Positions 35,427-44,190 of a stretch of DNA of 64,000 nt are shown in pieces (positions within the stretch are counted from its first letter, which is position 1; each line of letters starts with the position of its first letter). A model generated the notes under the pieces. It was not told the DNA's origin, made no database searches, and saw nothing but the letters and a program-made list of their open reading frames with translations. The stretch spans positions 310,001 through 374,000 of the forward strand of contig NZ_JACTAG010000001.1 in the NCBI RefSeq assembly GCF_014763045.1, in the 5' to 3' direction. Made by a program: the position numbers and the translations under genes. The stretch is from Sulfitobacter aestuariivivens (GTDB lineage Bacteria; Pseudomonadota; Alphaproteobacteria; Rhodobacterales; Rhodobacteraceae).

Positions 35427-36472
35427 AGTCGCTTCTCGGTGTTGCGCTCTGCGCCGTTGCCGCAGTTGCGGTCGCAGTGTTCTTGGTGCAACGCGAGATC
35501 ATCGACGTTACAACCGATCCGCCCCGTTCCCTCGAACCGCGTTCAACGCTTGTTGGCGATGATGCGACGCCGGACACTGTCCGTCGCGCGCTCCTTGAGG
35601 CTGGCCTGAATGACACGCCGGTATTGGGCGACACGGGTGTGACCGCGCATCTCGCACGACTGGAACGTGGGCAAGTGAGTTCCGCATCGCTTTTGGAATA
35701 TGCAGAGGACCTGAACACTCTGTCACGTCTGTCTGCCGTGCAAGGCAGATCAATCCCCAGCGCATTCTGGGACGTAGAGACGCCTGCCTTGATCAAAGAC
35801 GGTTGGACACCCCACGCGATTGTCGCGCATCTGGCGGATGATCGCGGCCGTCCCTATGTTGATGTGCTCTCAAGAGCTTATGGGCGTTTCTATGAGTATC
35901 GCGCGGGGGCCAATCCCGATGACACGGCATTAAACGCCGCCTTCGACATTCTGGATGTATCGCACAGCTATATCCTCTCGTTGCCAGAAGACCGTCGATT
36001 GCAACACGGGCCAAAGCTCCGCTCGGTCGAAGCAGCCACGCTGATGTCCTGGCAGACGCTCGTCGCTGGCACGACGCGACGCATCCCGGGACTTGGCCGA
36101 CCGATATTCGACCATGGATTTGTCGGACGGTTTAGCGTCAAGACGATCTACCAATATGATGTCAAAACCCCAATGTCGGTTGGCGAGGTTTGGGGAACGA
36201 GTGGTTTCAAGGAGCGATTTGTGGGGCCCGCTGAGAACAACAACCAAGTAGAACATTTGACCATCAGCGCACTGCTCCAAGCCGTCGCAGGAACGCCCGC
36301 AGCCGTTCTCAACGCAGTGGAGTTGGAGAAAGCCGCTTCCGCTCAGGCCAGCCCGGGAGAAGCGCGGGCCGACATGAGGCTCAACAATGCAATCAGGCAG
36401 TTCTTTGTGCCAACAGTGTTCGACGACTTAGGGATTGCTTCACGCAATCTCAAGGCGGCGTTGCAGGACTGA
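35423..36472 (+). CDS. Membrane-anchored periplasmic protein in metalloprotease operon
   Basis: A 349-residue protein that starts with GTG in a four-base overlap (GTGA) with the MFS gene. One N-terminal hydrophobic segment (about 3-22) looks like a signal anchor or uncleaved signal. The rest is helical and soluble. Residues 200-250 (RRIPGLGRPIFDHGFVGRFS, then GTSGFKERFVGP) are the most distinctive part. No family recognised. It ends the operon. Confidence 0.7.
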   Translation: MKSLLGVALCAVAAVAVAVFLVQREIIDVTTDPPRSLEPRSTLVGDDATPDTVRRALLEAGLNDTPVLGDTGVTAHLARLERGQVSSASLLEYAEDLNTLSRLSAVQGRSIPSAFWDVETPALIKDGWTPHAIVAHLADDRGRPYVDVLSRAYGRFYEYRAGANPDDTALNAAFDILDVSHSYILSLPEDRRLQHGPKLRSVEAATLMSWQTLVAGTTRRIPGLGRPIFDHGFVGRFSVKTIYQYDVKTPMSVGEVWGTSGFKERFVGPAENNNQVEHLTISALLQAVAGTPAAVLNAVELEKAASAQASPGEARADMRLNNAIRQFFVPTVFDDLGIASRNLKAALQD

Positions 36473-36642
36473 TGGAATACAGACTGTTGTTGGGTCAGGA
36501 TTGGGGCGAGGAATTGTAGCGGGCAGCCAATATCAAAGGACAAAGACGAGCCGGCTAGAGACCGCGTACATTCGGGTAAGCCTTCAGCTTGCAACGTCCA
36601 AGCAATCCCAACCGCAAAGACAATCGGCAAGGGTCTAACACG

Positions 36643-38001
36643 CTACTGTTTTCGCCGCTTAACCGACACAATGCAGTGCGAGTGCCGTGGGTGCAAAGCT
36701 GGAAGATCGCGCCCAAGCACGTCAACCGATCCCACATGGCGTAGCGCACCCGATGAAACGACTTTTCCATTCCGCACAGATTTGCGCTTACCGTGACCGC
36801 TTGCCAAACAGTTCCAGGTTTCCCCGTCTGCTTTGCCTCGGAACGCCGGAGGATTATGCGCGGGTTGGCGTCCTGGCGTTGCGGTGATCAACTCGCGTCC
36901 GATGCCGTCTGGCCTCGGTTTCGGCCTATGCACGATCTTGGGCACTGCGGTCGGGACCATTTGAGGAATCGTTTGCGGTCTGGCTTGGGGCCGCGCGTTC
37001 GGAACGATTTGTGGGATCATCAGCGGAACGGATACGGGTACAGTGACCTTGGCAGGCACAGTCTGTGGCACGTTCGGTAAGACAGGTTGCCCGGTTTGAA
37101 CTGTACCGGAAGGAACACTCACGGTTTGACCGAGGGGCAAGGGAACGCGGTTGGGCACCACTGGTTTTGGTCTGGGAAGTACAAGAACCGTTTGCGGAAC
37201 TTGGCCTGGCACTCTCCCTGGCACCGCGACTGGGACTTGACCAGGGCCCGGCTGCGGCACCTGGTTCGGTACGGCCAGCGGCGTCGGAACCTGACTCGGG
37301 ATCGGCTGCGGCACCTGGTTAGGCACGGCCAGCGGCGTCGGAACCTGACTCGGGATCGGCTGCGGCACTTGGTTAGGCACGGCCAAAGGGGTCGGAACCT
37401 GACCCGGGATCGGCTGCGGCACCTGGTTCGGTACGGCCAGCGGCGTCGGAACCCGACCCGGGATCGGCTGCGGCACCTGGTTAGGCACGGCCAGCGGCGT
37501 CGGAACCTGACTCGGGATCGGCTGCGGCACTTGGTTAGGCACGGCCAAAGGGGTCGGAACCTGACCCGGGATCGGCTGCGGCACCTGGTTCGGTACGGCC
37601 AGCGGCGTCGGAACCCGACCCGGGATCGGCTGCGGCACTTGGTTAGGCACGGCCAGAGGGGTCGGAACCTGCCCCGGAATGGCCTGTGGGACCTGATTGG
37701 GCACAGCAATCGGTACTTGGCCGGGAACAGCATTCGGAGCAATCGACGGCACGAGAACAGGCGCTACCGAAGGCGTCGGAACGCTTCCTTCTGTGGTAGG
37801 TAAGGGGTTCGCTGTGGGAACTTCGCTTGGAGACATAGTTGGCCCTGGGGTGTTTGCTGACCCTCCGCTCGAACCACCACATTGTGTGCTGGCGTGTGGG
37901 TTCCCTCGGCCATTGCACCATCCGTAATGACTGCCAGCCGCGATCGCGGTAGTTCCGCAGGACAATCCGATAAGAAATGTGACAGCGGCCAAATGTTTCA
38001 C
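36643..38001 (-). CDS. Exported VPxxVP tandem-repeat protein
   Basis: A 452-residue protein with a signal peptide (MKHLAAVTFLIGLSCGTTAIA). After a Ser/Gly/Pro linker, residues 90-270 are about eight 18-residue repeats of the form VPNQVPQPIPGQVPTPLA. The region to about 350 has looser VP/IP repeats. The C-terminal 75 residues differ: they hold two cysteines (WNCLASGHGKRK and HSHCIVSVKRRKQ) and look like a small folded domain. GTG at 38001 has AAGGAG 7 bases upstream inside the porin gene, and the two genes abut with no gap. No TPS hemagglutination domain is visible. It could be the passenger of the TpsB-like porin; that is inferred from position only. Confidence 0.8.
   Translation of the reverse strand: MKHLAAVTFLIGLSCGTTAIAAGSHYGWCNGRGNPHASTQCGGSSGGSANTPGPTMSPSEVPTANPLPTTEGSVPTPSVAPVLVPSIAPNAVPGQVPIAVPNQVPQAIPGQVPTPLAVPNQVPQPIPGRVPTPLAVPNQVPQPIPGQVPTPLAVPNQVPQPIPSQVPTPLAVPNQVPQPIPGRVPTPLAVPNQVPQPIPGQVPTPLAVPNQVPQPIPSQVPTPLAVPNQVPQPIPSQVPTPLAVPNQVPQPGPGQVPVAVPGRVPGQVPQTVLVLPRPKPVVPNRVPLPLGQTVSVPSGTVQTGQPVLPNVPQTVPAKVTVPVSVPLMIPQIVPNARPQARPQTIPQMVPTAVPKIVHRPKPRPDGIGRELITATPGRQPAHNPPAFRGKADGETWNCLASGHGKRKSVRNGKVVSSGALRHVGSVDVLGRDLPALHPRHSHCIVSVKRRKQ
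37240..37690 (-). repeat. 54-bp coding tandem repeat with 162-bp higher-order duplication
   Basis: About eight 54-base units encode the VPNQVPQPIPxxVPTPLA repeats. Units alternate as R/Q/S variants at one position. A block of three units (162 bp) is repeated in tandem without a single difference over about 175 bases (37298-37475 against 37460-37637). This is the mark of a recent slippage or unequal exchange. Confidence 0.9.
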
Positions 38002-39492
38002 TTACCAGCTCCTTGTCAGACCAATATAGAGAGATGGGTCGTGTTCATTCGTCGTTGGACCATCAGTCAGAGGTACGGCTACATGCGTGGTCGCGAACAA
38101 ATTGTTGGTAAAGTGCGTATCTAGGCCGACACCCAGAGATGCGAACGTGTCATCCCCGTCATCGCTATTTCTTACCACGTATCCCACATCCGCAAATATG
38201 AAGGGACGCATGCGTTCGACAGCAGCCGAATTCGGAAATAAGTCTCGTCCGATTGAGACGGTCGCTGAAAGGCCACTGTCGCCCTGCGCTTCCGCAAAGC
38301 GATATCCCCGCTCATCAAAGCGTCCGCCGATGTAGAACTGTTCCGCTGAGGGGAGTTCATTGTTGGTCACCTGCCCCCAGAATTCGGCATGCAGATAACT
38401 GTGTTCACCCAGCCAATTATTCGGAACGTTGACCCCGGCACCAAAACGCAGATGCGTGAAGCTTTCATCACCATCGGTGAATCCATCCAAATCGGATGCG
38501 CGCGCTCCGTAGGTCAATGACGCCGCATATTCCCATGCGGCCCCATTTTCGAACGCTTTACCGTAAATCCATGTTGCCGAAATTGCATTGATCTCACTGT
38601 CGAATTCCTCTCCAGCGACATCAATCTCTGTGCTGGAATGGCGAAATTCTAACAACCCGTAGCCATAAGTATCGATGTCCCGGAGCACGGGGTATCCCAA
38701 TGCGAAGATCGCAGTTCGCCCGGCGATATCTGTTTCCTGCAAGGCACCATCAACATCACGGCGCGCCCCGACGTTGCCGAGATATGTCTCTGCATAGGCC
38801 CCACTACCACCCAAAGGTAGGCGGTATCGTAGTGCCCCAAACAATGTATCATCACCTGAAAAGTCACTCGTCCCGGAGAGTTCGATCCCCAAAAGGTCGC
38901 CGGGTGTGAACGCACTCAGGAAGGTTTGGCCGAAAGTTAAGGTCGCTTCGTTGCCAAGTTCGCGCGCCGGATGGTCCAGCGTGATGAAACCGCTGGACCT
39001 CTGTTCATCGATCGCAACAACGCGAAGCTCTGCAGGACCATTCGGATCAGGATAAGCGACCTCTGCTGTAACAGAAACGGACCCAATGTCATCAGAAAGC
39101 ATCAAAGCCCGCTCGAAATCAGTGAGTGTCGTTGGCCGTGTCTCAAGGAGAGGTTGCATATACCGCATTATCAGCGATGCCGCATCAGCGTCAGAGCCCT
39201 CAATAACAACGCTGCCAATGGAGCCCTCATCGACGAACAAGGATGTCCCATTGGGCTCCAGGAAAACTTCGGCAAGAAAATACCCATCTTCGCGATAAAT
39301 GACCTCAATCACGTCGATCAACGTGGATACATCAACCACGCCGTACCGCGAAAGTGAAACCTGTGTGGCGAACTCAAGAAGCGCTTGCGGATCATACGCC
39401 GTCACACCGTCCAGCGAAACGGACCGCGACTGCGCACCAGCTGACGTGGACATCGCGCCGATGAAAACGGCCAATAAAATGCGAGCAAGCAT
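38002..39492 (-). CDS. TpsB/ShlB/FhaC-type outer-membrane porin
   Basis: A 496-residue protein with a signal peptide (MLARILLAVFIGAMSTSAGA). A POTRA-type domain lies at about 25-105 (IYREDGYFLAEVFL, then VDEGSIGSVVIEG), followed by a beta-barrel of alternating residues. The Omp85/TpsB loop-6 motif GGRFDERGYRFAE occurs at about 397-409, and the chain ends in an aromatic strand (LYIGLTRSW). Such porins export or activate large TpsA passengers. Only one POTRA domain could be seen, so the protein is slightly shorter than FhaC. The next gene starts one base after its stop and encodes the VPxxVP protein. Confidence 0.85.
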   Translation of the reverse strand: MLARILLAVFIGAMSTSAGAQSRSVSLDGVTAYDPQALLEFATQVSLSRYGVVDVSTLIDVIEVIYREDGYFLAEVFLEPNGTSLFVDEGSIGSVVIEGSDADAASLIMRYMQPLLETRPTTLTDFERALMLSDDIGSVSVTAEVAYPDPNGPAELRVVAIDEQRSSGFITLDHPARELGNEATLTFGQTFLSAFTPGDLLGIELSGTSDFSGDDTLFGALRYRLPLGGSGAYAETYLGNVGARRDVDGALQETDIAGRTAIFALGYPVLRDIDTYGYGLLEFRHSSTEIDVAGEEFDSEINAISATWIYGKAFENGAAWEYAASLTYGARASDLDGFTDGDESFTHLRFGAGVNVPNNWLGEHSYLHAEFWGQVTNNELPSAEQFYIGGRFDERGYRFAEAQGDSGLSATVSIGRDLFPNSAAVERMRPFIFADVGYVVRNSDDGDDTFASLGVGLDTHFTNNLFATTHVAVPLTDGPTTNEHDPSLYIGLTRSW

Positions 39493-39714
39493 TGGAGCAC
39501 TTTCTTTCTACAGCTTTAGGGTGAGTAATACATACTCTTTCAGCACCCGACCAGACTTGCATAAATGGCACATGCGAAACGATCCGCCTGACGTATTTTG
39601 GTAACGGTCCGACCTTGATGGCGGGTCGCAAGATCCTCCAACAATTCTTGTGTATCTAAGACTGTCCCAGATGGATTGGACCTGTCCCGCTTTTGTGCCG
39701 CCCCAAGTGCTCGT

Positions 39715-40572
39715 TTAGGCCACTTTCCGTTCGAAGGCGACCGGGCTTTTCCATCCCAAGGCTGAATGCCGTCTTCGTGGATTATGGAAGCCGTTGATGT
39801 ACTGGAAGATCGCCGCTTCGGCCTGCCGTCTGGTTTCCCACGAACGCCGCCAGATCAATTCTACTTTGATCGTTTTGAAGAAGGTTTCGACGGCGGAGTT
39901 GTCGTAGCAATTTCCTTTGCCAGACATCGATACTTTGAAGCCGTGCTGGCGCAGGATTTTTTTATAGTCATGCGAACAGTATTGCGACCCACGATCTGTG
40001 TGTTGAATGCAGCCTTTGGGCGGTTGCCGCAGTGCCACAGCCATCTTCAATGCCCGGATCGCCAGGTCACGCTTCATCCTGTTGCTGACCGCCCAGCCGA
40101 TCACGCGGCGAGAATGAAGGTCAAGGATCACTGCCAGATACAGCCACCCTTCTCGGGTCCAGACATAGCTGATGTCGCCTGCCCATTTCTGATTGGGGCC
40201 ATCAGCATAGAAGTCTCGGTTCAGCAGGTTCGGCGCGATGTTGAAGGCATTGTTGCTGTCCGTCGTGACCTTGTACTTCTTCGACCGCTCAACGCGGATG
40301 CCATTCTCACGCATCAGCCGACCGACACGACGATGCCCCACGCTCAGGCCTAGCTCCTTCAGTTCTTCGGTCATCCTTGGACGACCGTAGCTGCCTAGAC
40401 TGAGACGAGATTGTTCCTTGATATGCGCCAAGACAACCATGTCAGTCCGTTGCCTTTGGCTGGCCGGGCGACTGCGATATGCGCATAGGCCGCGTTCGCT
40501 GACATCCAGCAAGACACACATCCGATTGGCGCAAAACGCATCGCGGTGTTCTTCAATGAACTTAAACCTCAT
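39715..40572 (-). CDS. IS3-family transposase ORFB (DDE)
   Basis: A 285-residue integrase-core protein with an HTH_21-type N-terminal part and the rve catalytic core. The DDE triad is visible as WAGDISY, HTDRGSQY and SAVETFFKTIK. Length is full for the family. It starts with ATG overlapping the end of the alternative ORFA frame. In intact relatives ORFA-ORFB fusion by frameshifting makes the active transposase, so this copy is probably not mobile alone. Confidence 0.9.
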   Translation of the reverse strand: MRFKFIEEHRDAFCANRMCVLLDVSERGLCAYRSRPASQRQRTDMVVLAHIKEQSRLSLGSYGRPRMTEELKELGLSVGHRRVGRLMRENGIRVERSKKYKVTTDSNNAFNIAPNLLNRDFYADGPNQKWAGDISYVWTREGWLYLAVILDLHSRRVIGWAVSNRMKRDLAIRALKMAVALRQPPKGCIQHTDRGSQYCSHDYKKILRQHGFKVSMSGKGNCYDNSAVETFFKTIKVELIWRRSWETRRQAEAAIFQYINGFHNPRRRHSALGWKSPVAFERKVA

Positions 40573-40786
40573 GGTTTTTGGCCCGCGAAGAACTGCGTTG
40601 CTTTTTTAAGATCTCCCTCTCCTCCTTGAGAATGCAGTTCTCGCGTCGAAGCCGTTCATTCTCGCGGGCAAGGTCGAGGTCCTTATCAGACACGACATCC
40701 GTGTCACGATGTGCCGTCACCCATTTGTTCAGCGTCGACAGGTCATTGTCGACCAATGTCCGTTTTGACCTTGCAATTGAGCTCAT
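40562..40786 (-). pseudogene. IS3-family ORFA, N-terminally truncated
   Basis: The 74-residue frame keeps the second half of ORFA: DLSTLNKWVTAHRDTDVV and the leucine-zipper-like RENERLRRENCILKEEREILKK. The N-terminal HTH is replaced by unrelated sequence (MSSIARSKRTLVDN). Near the end a run AAAAAAG occurs: in frame it yields KKQRSSSRAK, while a -1 shift gives the usual KKATQFFAGQKP ending. It is either the programmed slippage site or a one-base deletion. Confidence 0.75.
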
Positions 40787-40933
40787 GTGGCACTCGCAGA
40801 GAAGTTCCGCTTTCCGCCCTTGTTACAATTTCCCGACTACGACGGATGCGCAGCAAAGATCGCTATTTCTTGGTGTTATTGGCTGGTTCGCTTGACGCTG
40901 CTACAGCCATCAAATACTACCAGATTCTGTCGA

Positions 40934-41007
40934 GCGGGCGTTGTGTAATGGTAAGACCCTTGCCTTCCAAGCAAGAGATGCGGGTTCGATTCCCGCCGCC
41001 CGCTCCA
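40934..41007 (+). tRNA. tRNA-Gly (anticodon TCC), CCA encoded
   Basis: A full cloverleaf: acceptor GCGGGCG/CGCCCGC, D-loop AATGGTAA, anticodon stem CTTGC/GCAAG with loop CTTCCAA (anticodon TCC), T-arm GCGGG-TTCGATT-CCCGC, discriminator T and CCA. The D-stem has one G-G mismatch. A second partial 3' half lies 138 bp downstream. Confidence 0.9.
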
Positions 41008-41097
41008 GAAATTCTCCACCGACACACCACCTACAAAATGGATTGTGTAGTTGGCATAAGCAATATGCTAACATGAGGTTATATTCATTTTAAAGCA

Positions 41098-41146
41098 TTG
41101 CCTTCCAAGCTGATGACGCGGGTTCGATTCCCGCCGCCCGCTCCAG
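41098..41146 (+). repeat. Partial tRNA-Gly duplicate, putative att remnant
   Basis: TTGCCTTCCAAGC (13 bases) and, after 7 differing bases, 29 bases from the T-arm to the CCA are identical to the tRNA-Gly at 40934. The 5' half is missing. Such 3'-end duplicates are left when elements integrate into a tRNA gene and restore it. Packing and base composition of the genes change across this point. Confidence 0.75.
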
Positions 41147-41366
41147 GAACCCATTTTCCCGCCCGTTGGTGAAAATGGCTCGGATGGAGCCAGGTAAATC
41201 GTGAGCAGCGCTGCTTTATTGCGGATGTGTGGGTTTTCGCGCCAAGCGTGAGGTGCGGGCTCGGCCCTAGCCGTCTGCGACACGTATACTTAAACCCTGA
41301 CACTCTGCCGCCTTGACCCCGCGGCGCGTGCGGTCCATCACACGGGCGATCAGACAAGGACACGCC
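41147..41366. other. Short intergenic region before the ABC exporter
   Basis: No gene seen. It should hold the promoter of the ABC exporter; no clear boxes could be assigned. Confidence 0.3.
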
Positions 41367-43169
41367 ATGGCGCAGGCTCCAACACCGGCAAATGCAGCAT
41401 CCGAAGAGCGCGAAAAGTCACGCGAGATCCGTGCATTGCGCGCGCTGTTGCCATTCATGTTTCCCTATCGTGGTCTGATGGCCGCAGCCGTTCTGGCGCT
41501 GGTCATGACGGCCGTGATCTCGCTCACGTTGCCGCTGGCGGTACGGCGGGTGATCGATAATTTTGGGACAAAAGATGTCGGGCTGCTGGATCTGTATTTC
41601 ATGGCCGCCTTGGGTATTGCGGCGCTTTTGGCCATTGGTACCGGCTTGCGGTACGCGCTGGTAACCCGGTTGGGGGAGCAGGTCGTGGCGGATATCCGCA
41701 AGGCGGTCTTTGACCGTGTGATCGGGATGAGCCCGGCCTTTTATGAAAAGATCATGACCGGCGAAGTCCTAAGCCGGATCACGACGGACACCACTTTGAT
41801 CCTCAGCGTGATCGGATCATCGGTGTCCATTGCGCTGCGGAACGTGCTGATCTTTGCGGGCGGGCTGGTGCTGATGATGCTGACCTCGGCCAAGCTCACT
41901 GGGCTGGTGCTGCTTATTGTACCTGCGGTGGTCATCCCGATCTTAACACTGGGTCGCCGTTTGCGGGTGATTTCGCGCGAAAACCAAGACTGGATCGCGG
42001 CCAGTTCCGGCAACGCTTCGGAAAGTCTGAGCGCGGTACAAACCGTTCAGGCCTTTACCCATGAAATTGCCAGCCGGGGGCAGTTTGCGCAGATGACTGA
42101 GGCGTCCCTTGACGCGGCCCGCCGCCGTATCTTTACCCGAGCGTTGATGACGGTGATCGTGATCTTTCTGGTGTTTTCCGGTGTTGTCGGCGTTCTGTGG
42201 ATCGGTGCACGCGACGTGCGGGCAGGGGACATGAGCGCCGGCGCGTTGGTTCAGTTTGTGATCTATGCCGTCATGGTCGCCGGTGCCGTCGCAGCCCTGT
42301 CGGAAATCTGGAGCGAATTGCAGCGCGCTGCGGGAGCCACCGAACGTTTGGTGGAGCTTTTGCAGTCCAGGGACAGCGTCCAGGATCCTGATACCGGCGC
42401 CCCTTTGCCCGATCCTGTTACGGGCCGTATCACCTTTGAGGATGTACATTTTTCCTATCCCGCGCGCCCCGACATGCCCGCGCTTGCCGGTGTGGACCTA
42501 GAAATCAGGCCGGGCGAAACAGTTGCCTTTGTCGGGCCCTCAGGGGCCGGCAAAACGACGATCATCCAGCTGATCCTGCGCTTCTACGACCCTTCGGCGG
42601 GACGTATCATGCTTGATGGTATGGATCTGCGCGACATGGCCCGAAATGCGTTTCGCAAGGCCATCGCGCTTGTCCCGCAGGACCCGGTGATCTTTGCCGC
42701 TTCCGCATCGGAAAACATCCGCTTTGGCCGCCCCGACGCCACCGACGCCGAAGTGCAGGCCGCAGCCCGCGCGGCTGCGGCGCATGACTTTATCACTGCA
42801 TTGCCGGAAGGATATGACAGCTATCTTGGCGAACGTGGCGTGATGTTGTCAGGCGGGCAAAAACAACGCATCGCCATCGCCCGCGCAATCTTGCGCGATG
42901 CCCCCGTGCTGCTGCTGGACGAAGCGACCAGCGCACTGGACGCAGAAAGCGAACGTGCGGTTCAGCAGGCGGTGGATCAGCTTAGCGCAGACCGCACGAC
43001 ACTGATCGTCGCGCACCGTCTGGCGACGGTCAAAAAGGCGGATCGGATCGTGGTGTTGGAGGCCGGACAGGTTGTGGCCGTTGGCACCCATGATGCACTC
43101 GTGGCCAAGGGCGGGCTTTATGCGCGGCTGGCACGGCTTCAGTTCACGGATGGGATCGCGGCAGAGTGA
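41367..43169 (+). CDS. ABC exporter, fused permease and ATPase
   Basis: A 600-residue half transporter of the MsbA/lipid-exporter type. Six membrane helices (about 30-310) precede an ATPase with Walker A GPSGAGKTT (about 390), signature LSGGQ (about 494) and Walker B VLLLDEATSALDAE. It should dimerise in the inner membrane to export a lipophilic substrate. ATG at 41367 has AAGGA 7 bases upstream, whereas an earlier TTG at 41313 has none. It is the first gene to the right of the tRNA-Gly boundary. The substrate is not known. Confidence 0.9.
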   Translation: MAQAPTPANAASEEREKSREIRALRALLPFMFPYRGLMAAAVLALVMTAVISLTLPLAVRRVIDNFGTKDVGLLDLYFMAALGIAALLAIGTGLRYALVTRLGEQVVADIRKAVFDRVIGMSPAFYEKIMTGEVLSRITTDTTLILSVIGSSVSIALRNVLIFAGGLVLMMLTSAKLTGLVLLIVPAVVIPILTLGRRLRVISRENQDWIAASSGNASESLSAVQTVQAFTHEIASRGQFAQMTEASLDAARRRIFTRALMTVIVIFLVFSGVVGVLWIGARDVRAGDMSAGALVQFVIYAVMVAGAVAALSEIWSELQRAAGATERLVELLQSRDSVQDPDTGAPLPDPVTGRITFEDVHFSYPARPDMPALAGVDLEIRPGETVAFVGPSGAGKTTIIQLILRFYDPSAGRIMLDGMDLRDMARNAFRKAIALVPQDPVIFAASASENIRFGRPDATDAEVQAAARAAAAHDFITALPEGYDSYLGERGVMLSGGQKQRIAIARAILRDAPVLLLDEATSALDAESERAVQQAVDQLSADRTTLIVAHRLATVKKADRIVVLEAGQVVAVGTHDALVAKGGLYARLARLQFTDGIAAE

Positions 43170-43199
43170 GCGGTTCACTTTGGTTCCTCGTCGCCGCGC

Positions 43200-44084
43200 T
43201 CAATTGACAGTCGGTTGGCTCTCATCCAGTAGCCACTGCCGCACGGCCCGCACAGATTTGCGCCGCCGCGCCTGGCTGTTTATGGCCAGATAATACCCGC
43301 CATAGCGGATCGAGACAGGGGACAGGGGAACAAGCGCACCTGATTGGACTTCCGGCTCACAGAGGTGCTTGTCCATCAGCACGGCCCCAAGGCCGGAAAC
43401 CGCGGACTGAATGGCAAGCAGCGCAGTGAGCGGATGGGGCAGATCAAGGGGACCAACGGAAGCTAGGCCCGTCCGCGCGAACCACTCCGGCCAAAGGCGA
43501 AATGTCGCATCTTGAATCAAGGGCCCCTCAGCCAAGGCACGCAGATCCACCTGACCGTCAATCATTGTAATGAACCCCGGTGCGGCAAACGCCTGAACGG
43601 TCGAGGGGAACAGCAGATCATGATCCTGCGGCGGCTCCGTCCGCAAATATCTGATTCCGATGTCAAATTCATGGGCCTCGACGTCCATGACCTGCGGGTT
43701 CACCGAAAGCTTGAGGTCGATGTTCTCGTGTGCCTGCTTGAGTCTGGCCAATCGCGGGACCAGCCACTTCTGCGCGAGCGTGCTCTCTGTGGTCAGGGTT
43801 ACTGTGCCCTTGGACGGCGCGGCAAGCGCCTCAGTCGCCAGTGCAATCCCGTCAAAAAGCGGCGTGATCTCTGCCAGATACCTCTGGCCCACCTCGGTCA
43901 ACTCAACGCCTGTGTTTTTGGTTCTGAAGAACAGCACATCCAAGCGTTTTTCCAATCCACGCACATGCCGCGATATGGCCGAATGGGACACATTCAACTC
44001 TTCTGCCGCCTTTGAGAAGCTGCCAAGCCGGCCAGCGGCCTCAAAGGCGCGCAGCGCATTCAGCGGGGGAAGGGTACGTGGCAT
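43200..44084 (-). CDS. LysR-family regulator, GcvA-like
   Basis: A 294-residue LysR regulator. The DNA-binding helix-turn-helix is at 7-66 (LNALRAFEAAGRLGSFSKAAEELNVSHSAISRHV is the typical GcvA-subfamily start, split here into consecutive helices). The effector-binding domain follows at 90-290. AAAGGGG lies 3-9 bases before the ATG. It is convergent with the ABC exporter and divergent from the small gene at 44191. The regulated target is not evident. Confidence 0.9.
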   Translation of the reverse strand: MPRTLPPLNALRAFEAAGRLGSFSKAAEELNVSHSAISRHVRGLEKRLDVLFFRTKNTGVELTEVGQRYLAEITPLFDGIALATEALAAPSKGTVTLTTESTLAQKWLVPRLARLKQAHENIDLKLSVNPQVMDVEAHEFDIGIRYLRTEPPQDHDLLFPSTVQAFAAPGFITMIDGQVDLRALAEGPLIQDATFRLWPEWFARTGLASVGPLDLPHPLTALLAIQSAVSGLGAVLMDKHLCEPEVQSGALVPLSPVSIRYGGYYLAINSQARRRKSVRAVRQWLLDESQPTVN

Positions 44085-44190
44085 GCCCCTTTGTGACTTT
44101 TTGGAACAATTGATGTCAAGGAACGGCGTTTGATGCAGATCGGGGCCAGGGCCACGTTGTGTGCAAGGAAGCCATCAAAGGAAAGATTAC

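Larger units (their letters stand above)
39663..40786 (-). mobile_element. IS3-family element, 5'-truncated
   Basis: Contains an intact IS3-type transposase ORFB and a shortened ORFA. A possible terminal repeat begins TGTCCCAGATGGATTGGACC at 39663. No matching reverse copy was seen beyond ORFA, and ORFA lacks its N-terminal helix-turn-helix. The outer end therefore appears lost. The element lies between the porin promoter and the tRNA-Gly gene. Confidence 0.75.

Noticed and set aside
37240-37690. Regular repeats that might be a CRISPR array
   Set aside because: Units are contiguous, coding and without spacers.
37087-37803. Long plus-strand arginine-rich frame (238 residues)
   Set aside because: It is the antisense shadow of the VPxxVP repeats, which leave all three opposite frames open. 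It has no signal or ribosome site.
44103-44130. GGAAC ... CGTT upstream of the small gene at 44191
   Set aside because: The spacing is 19 bases, outside the 16-17 of EcfG promoters.
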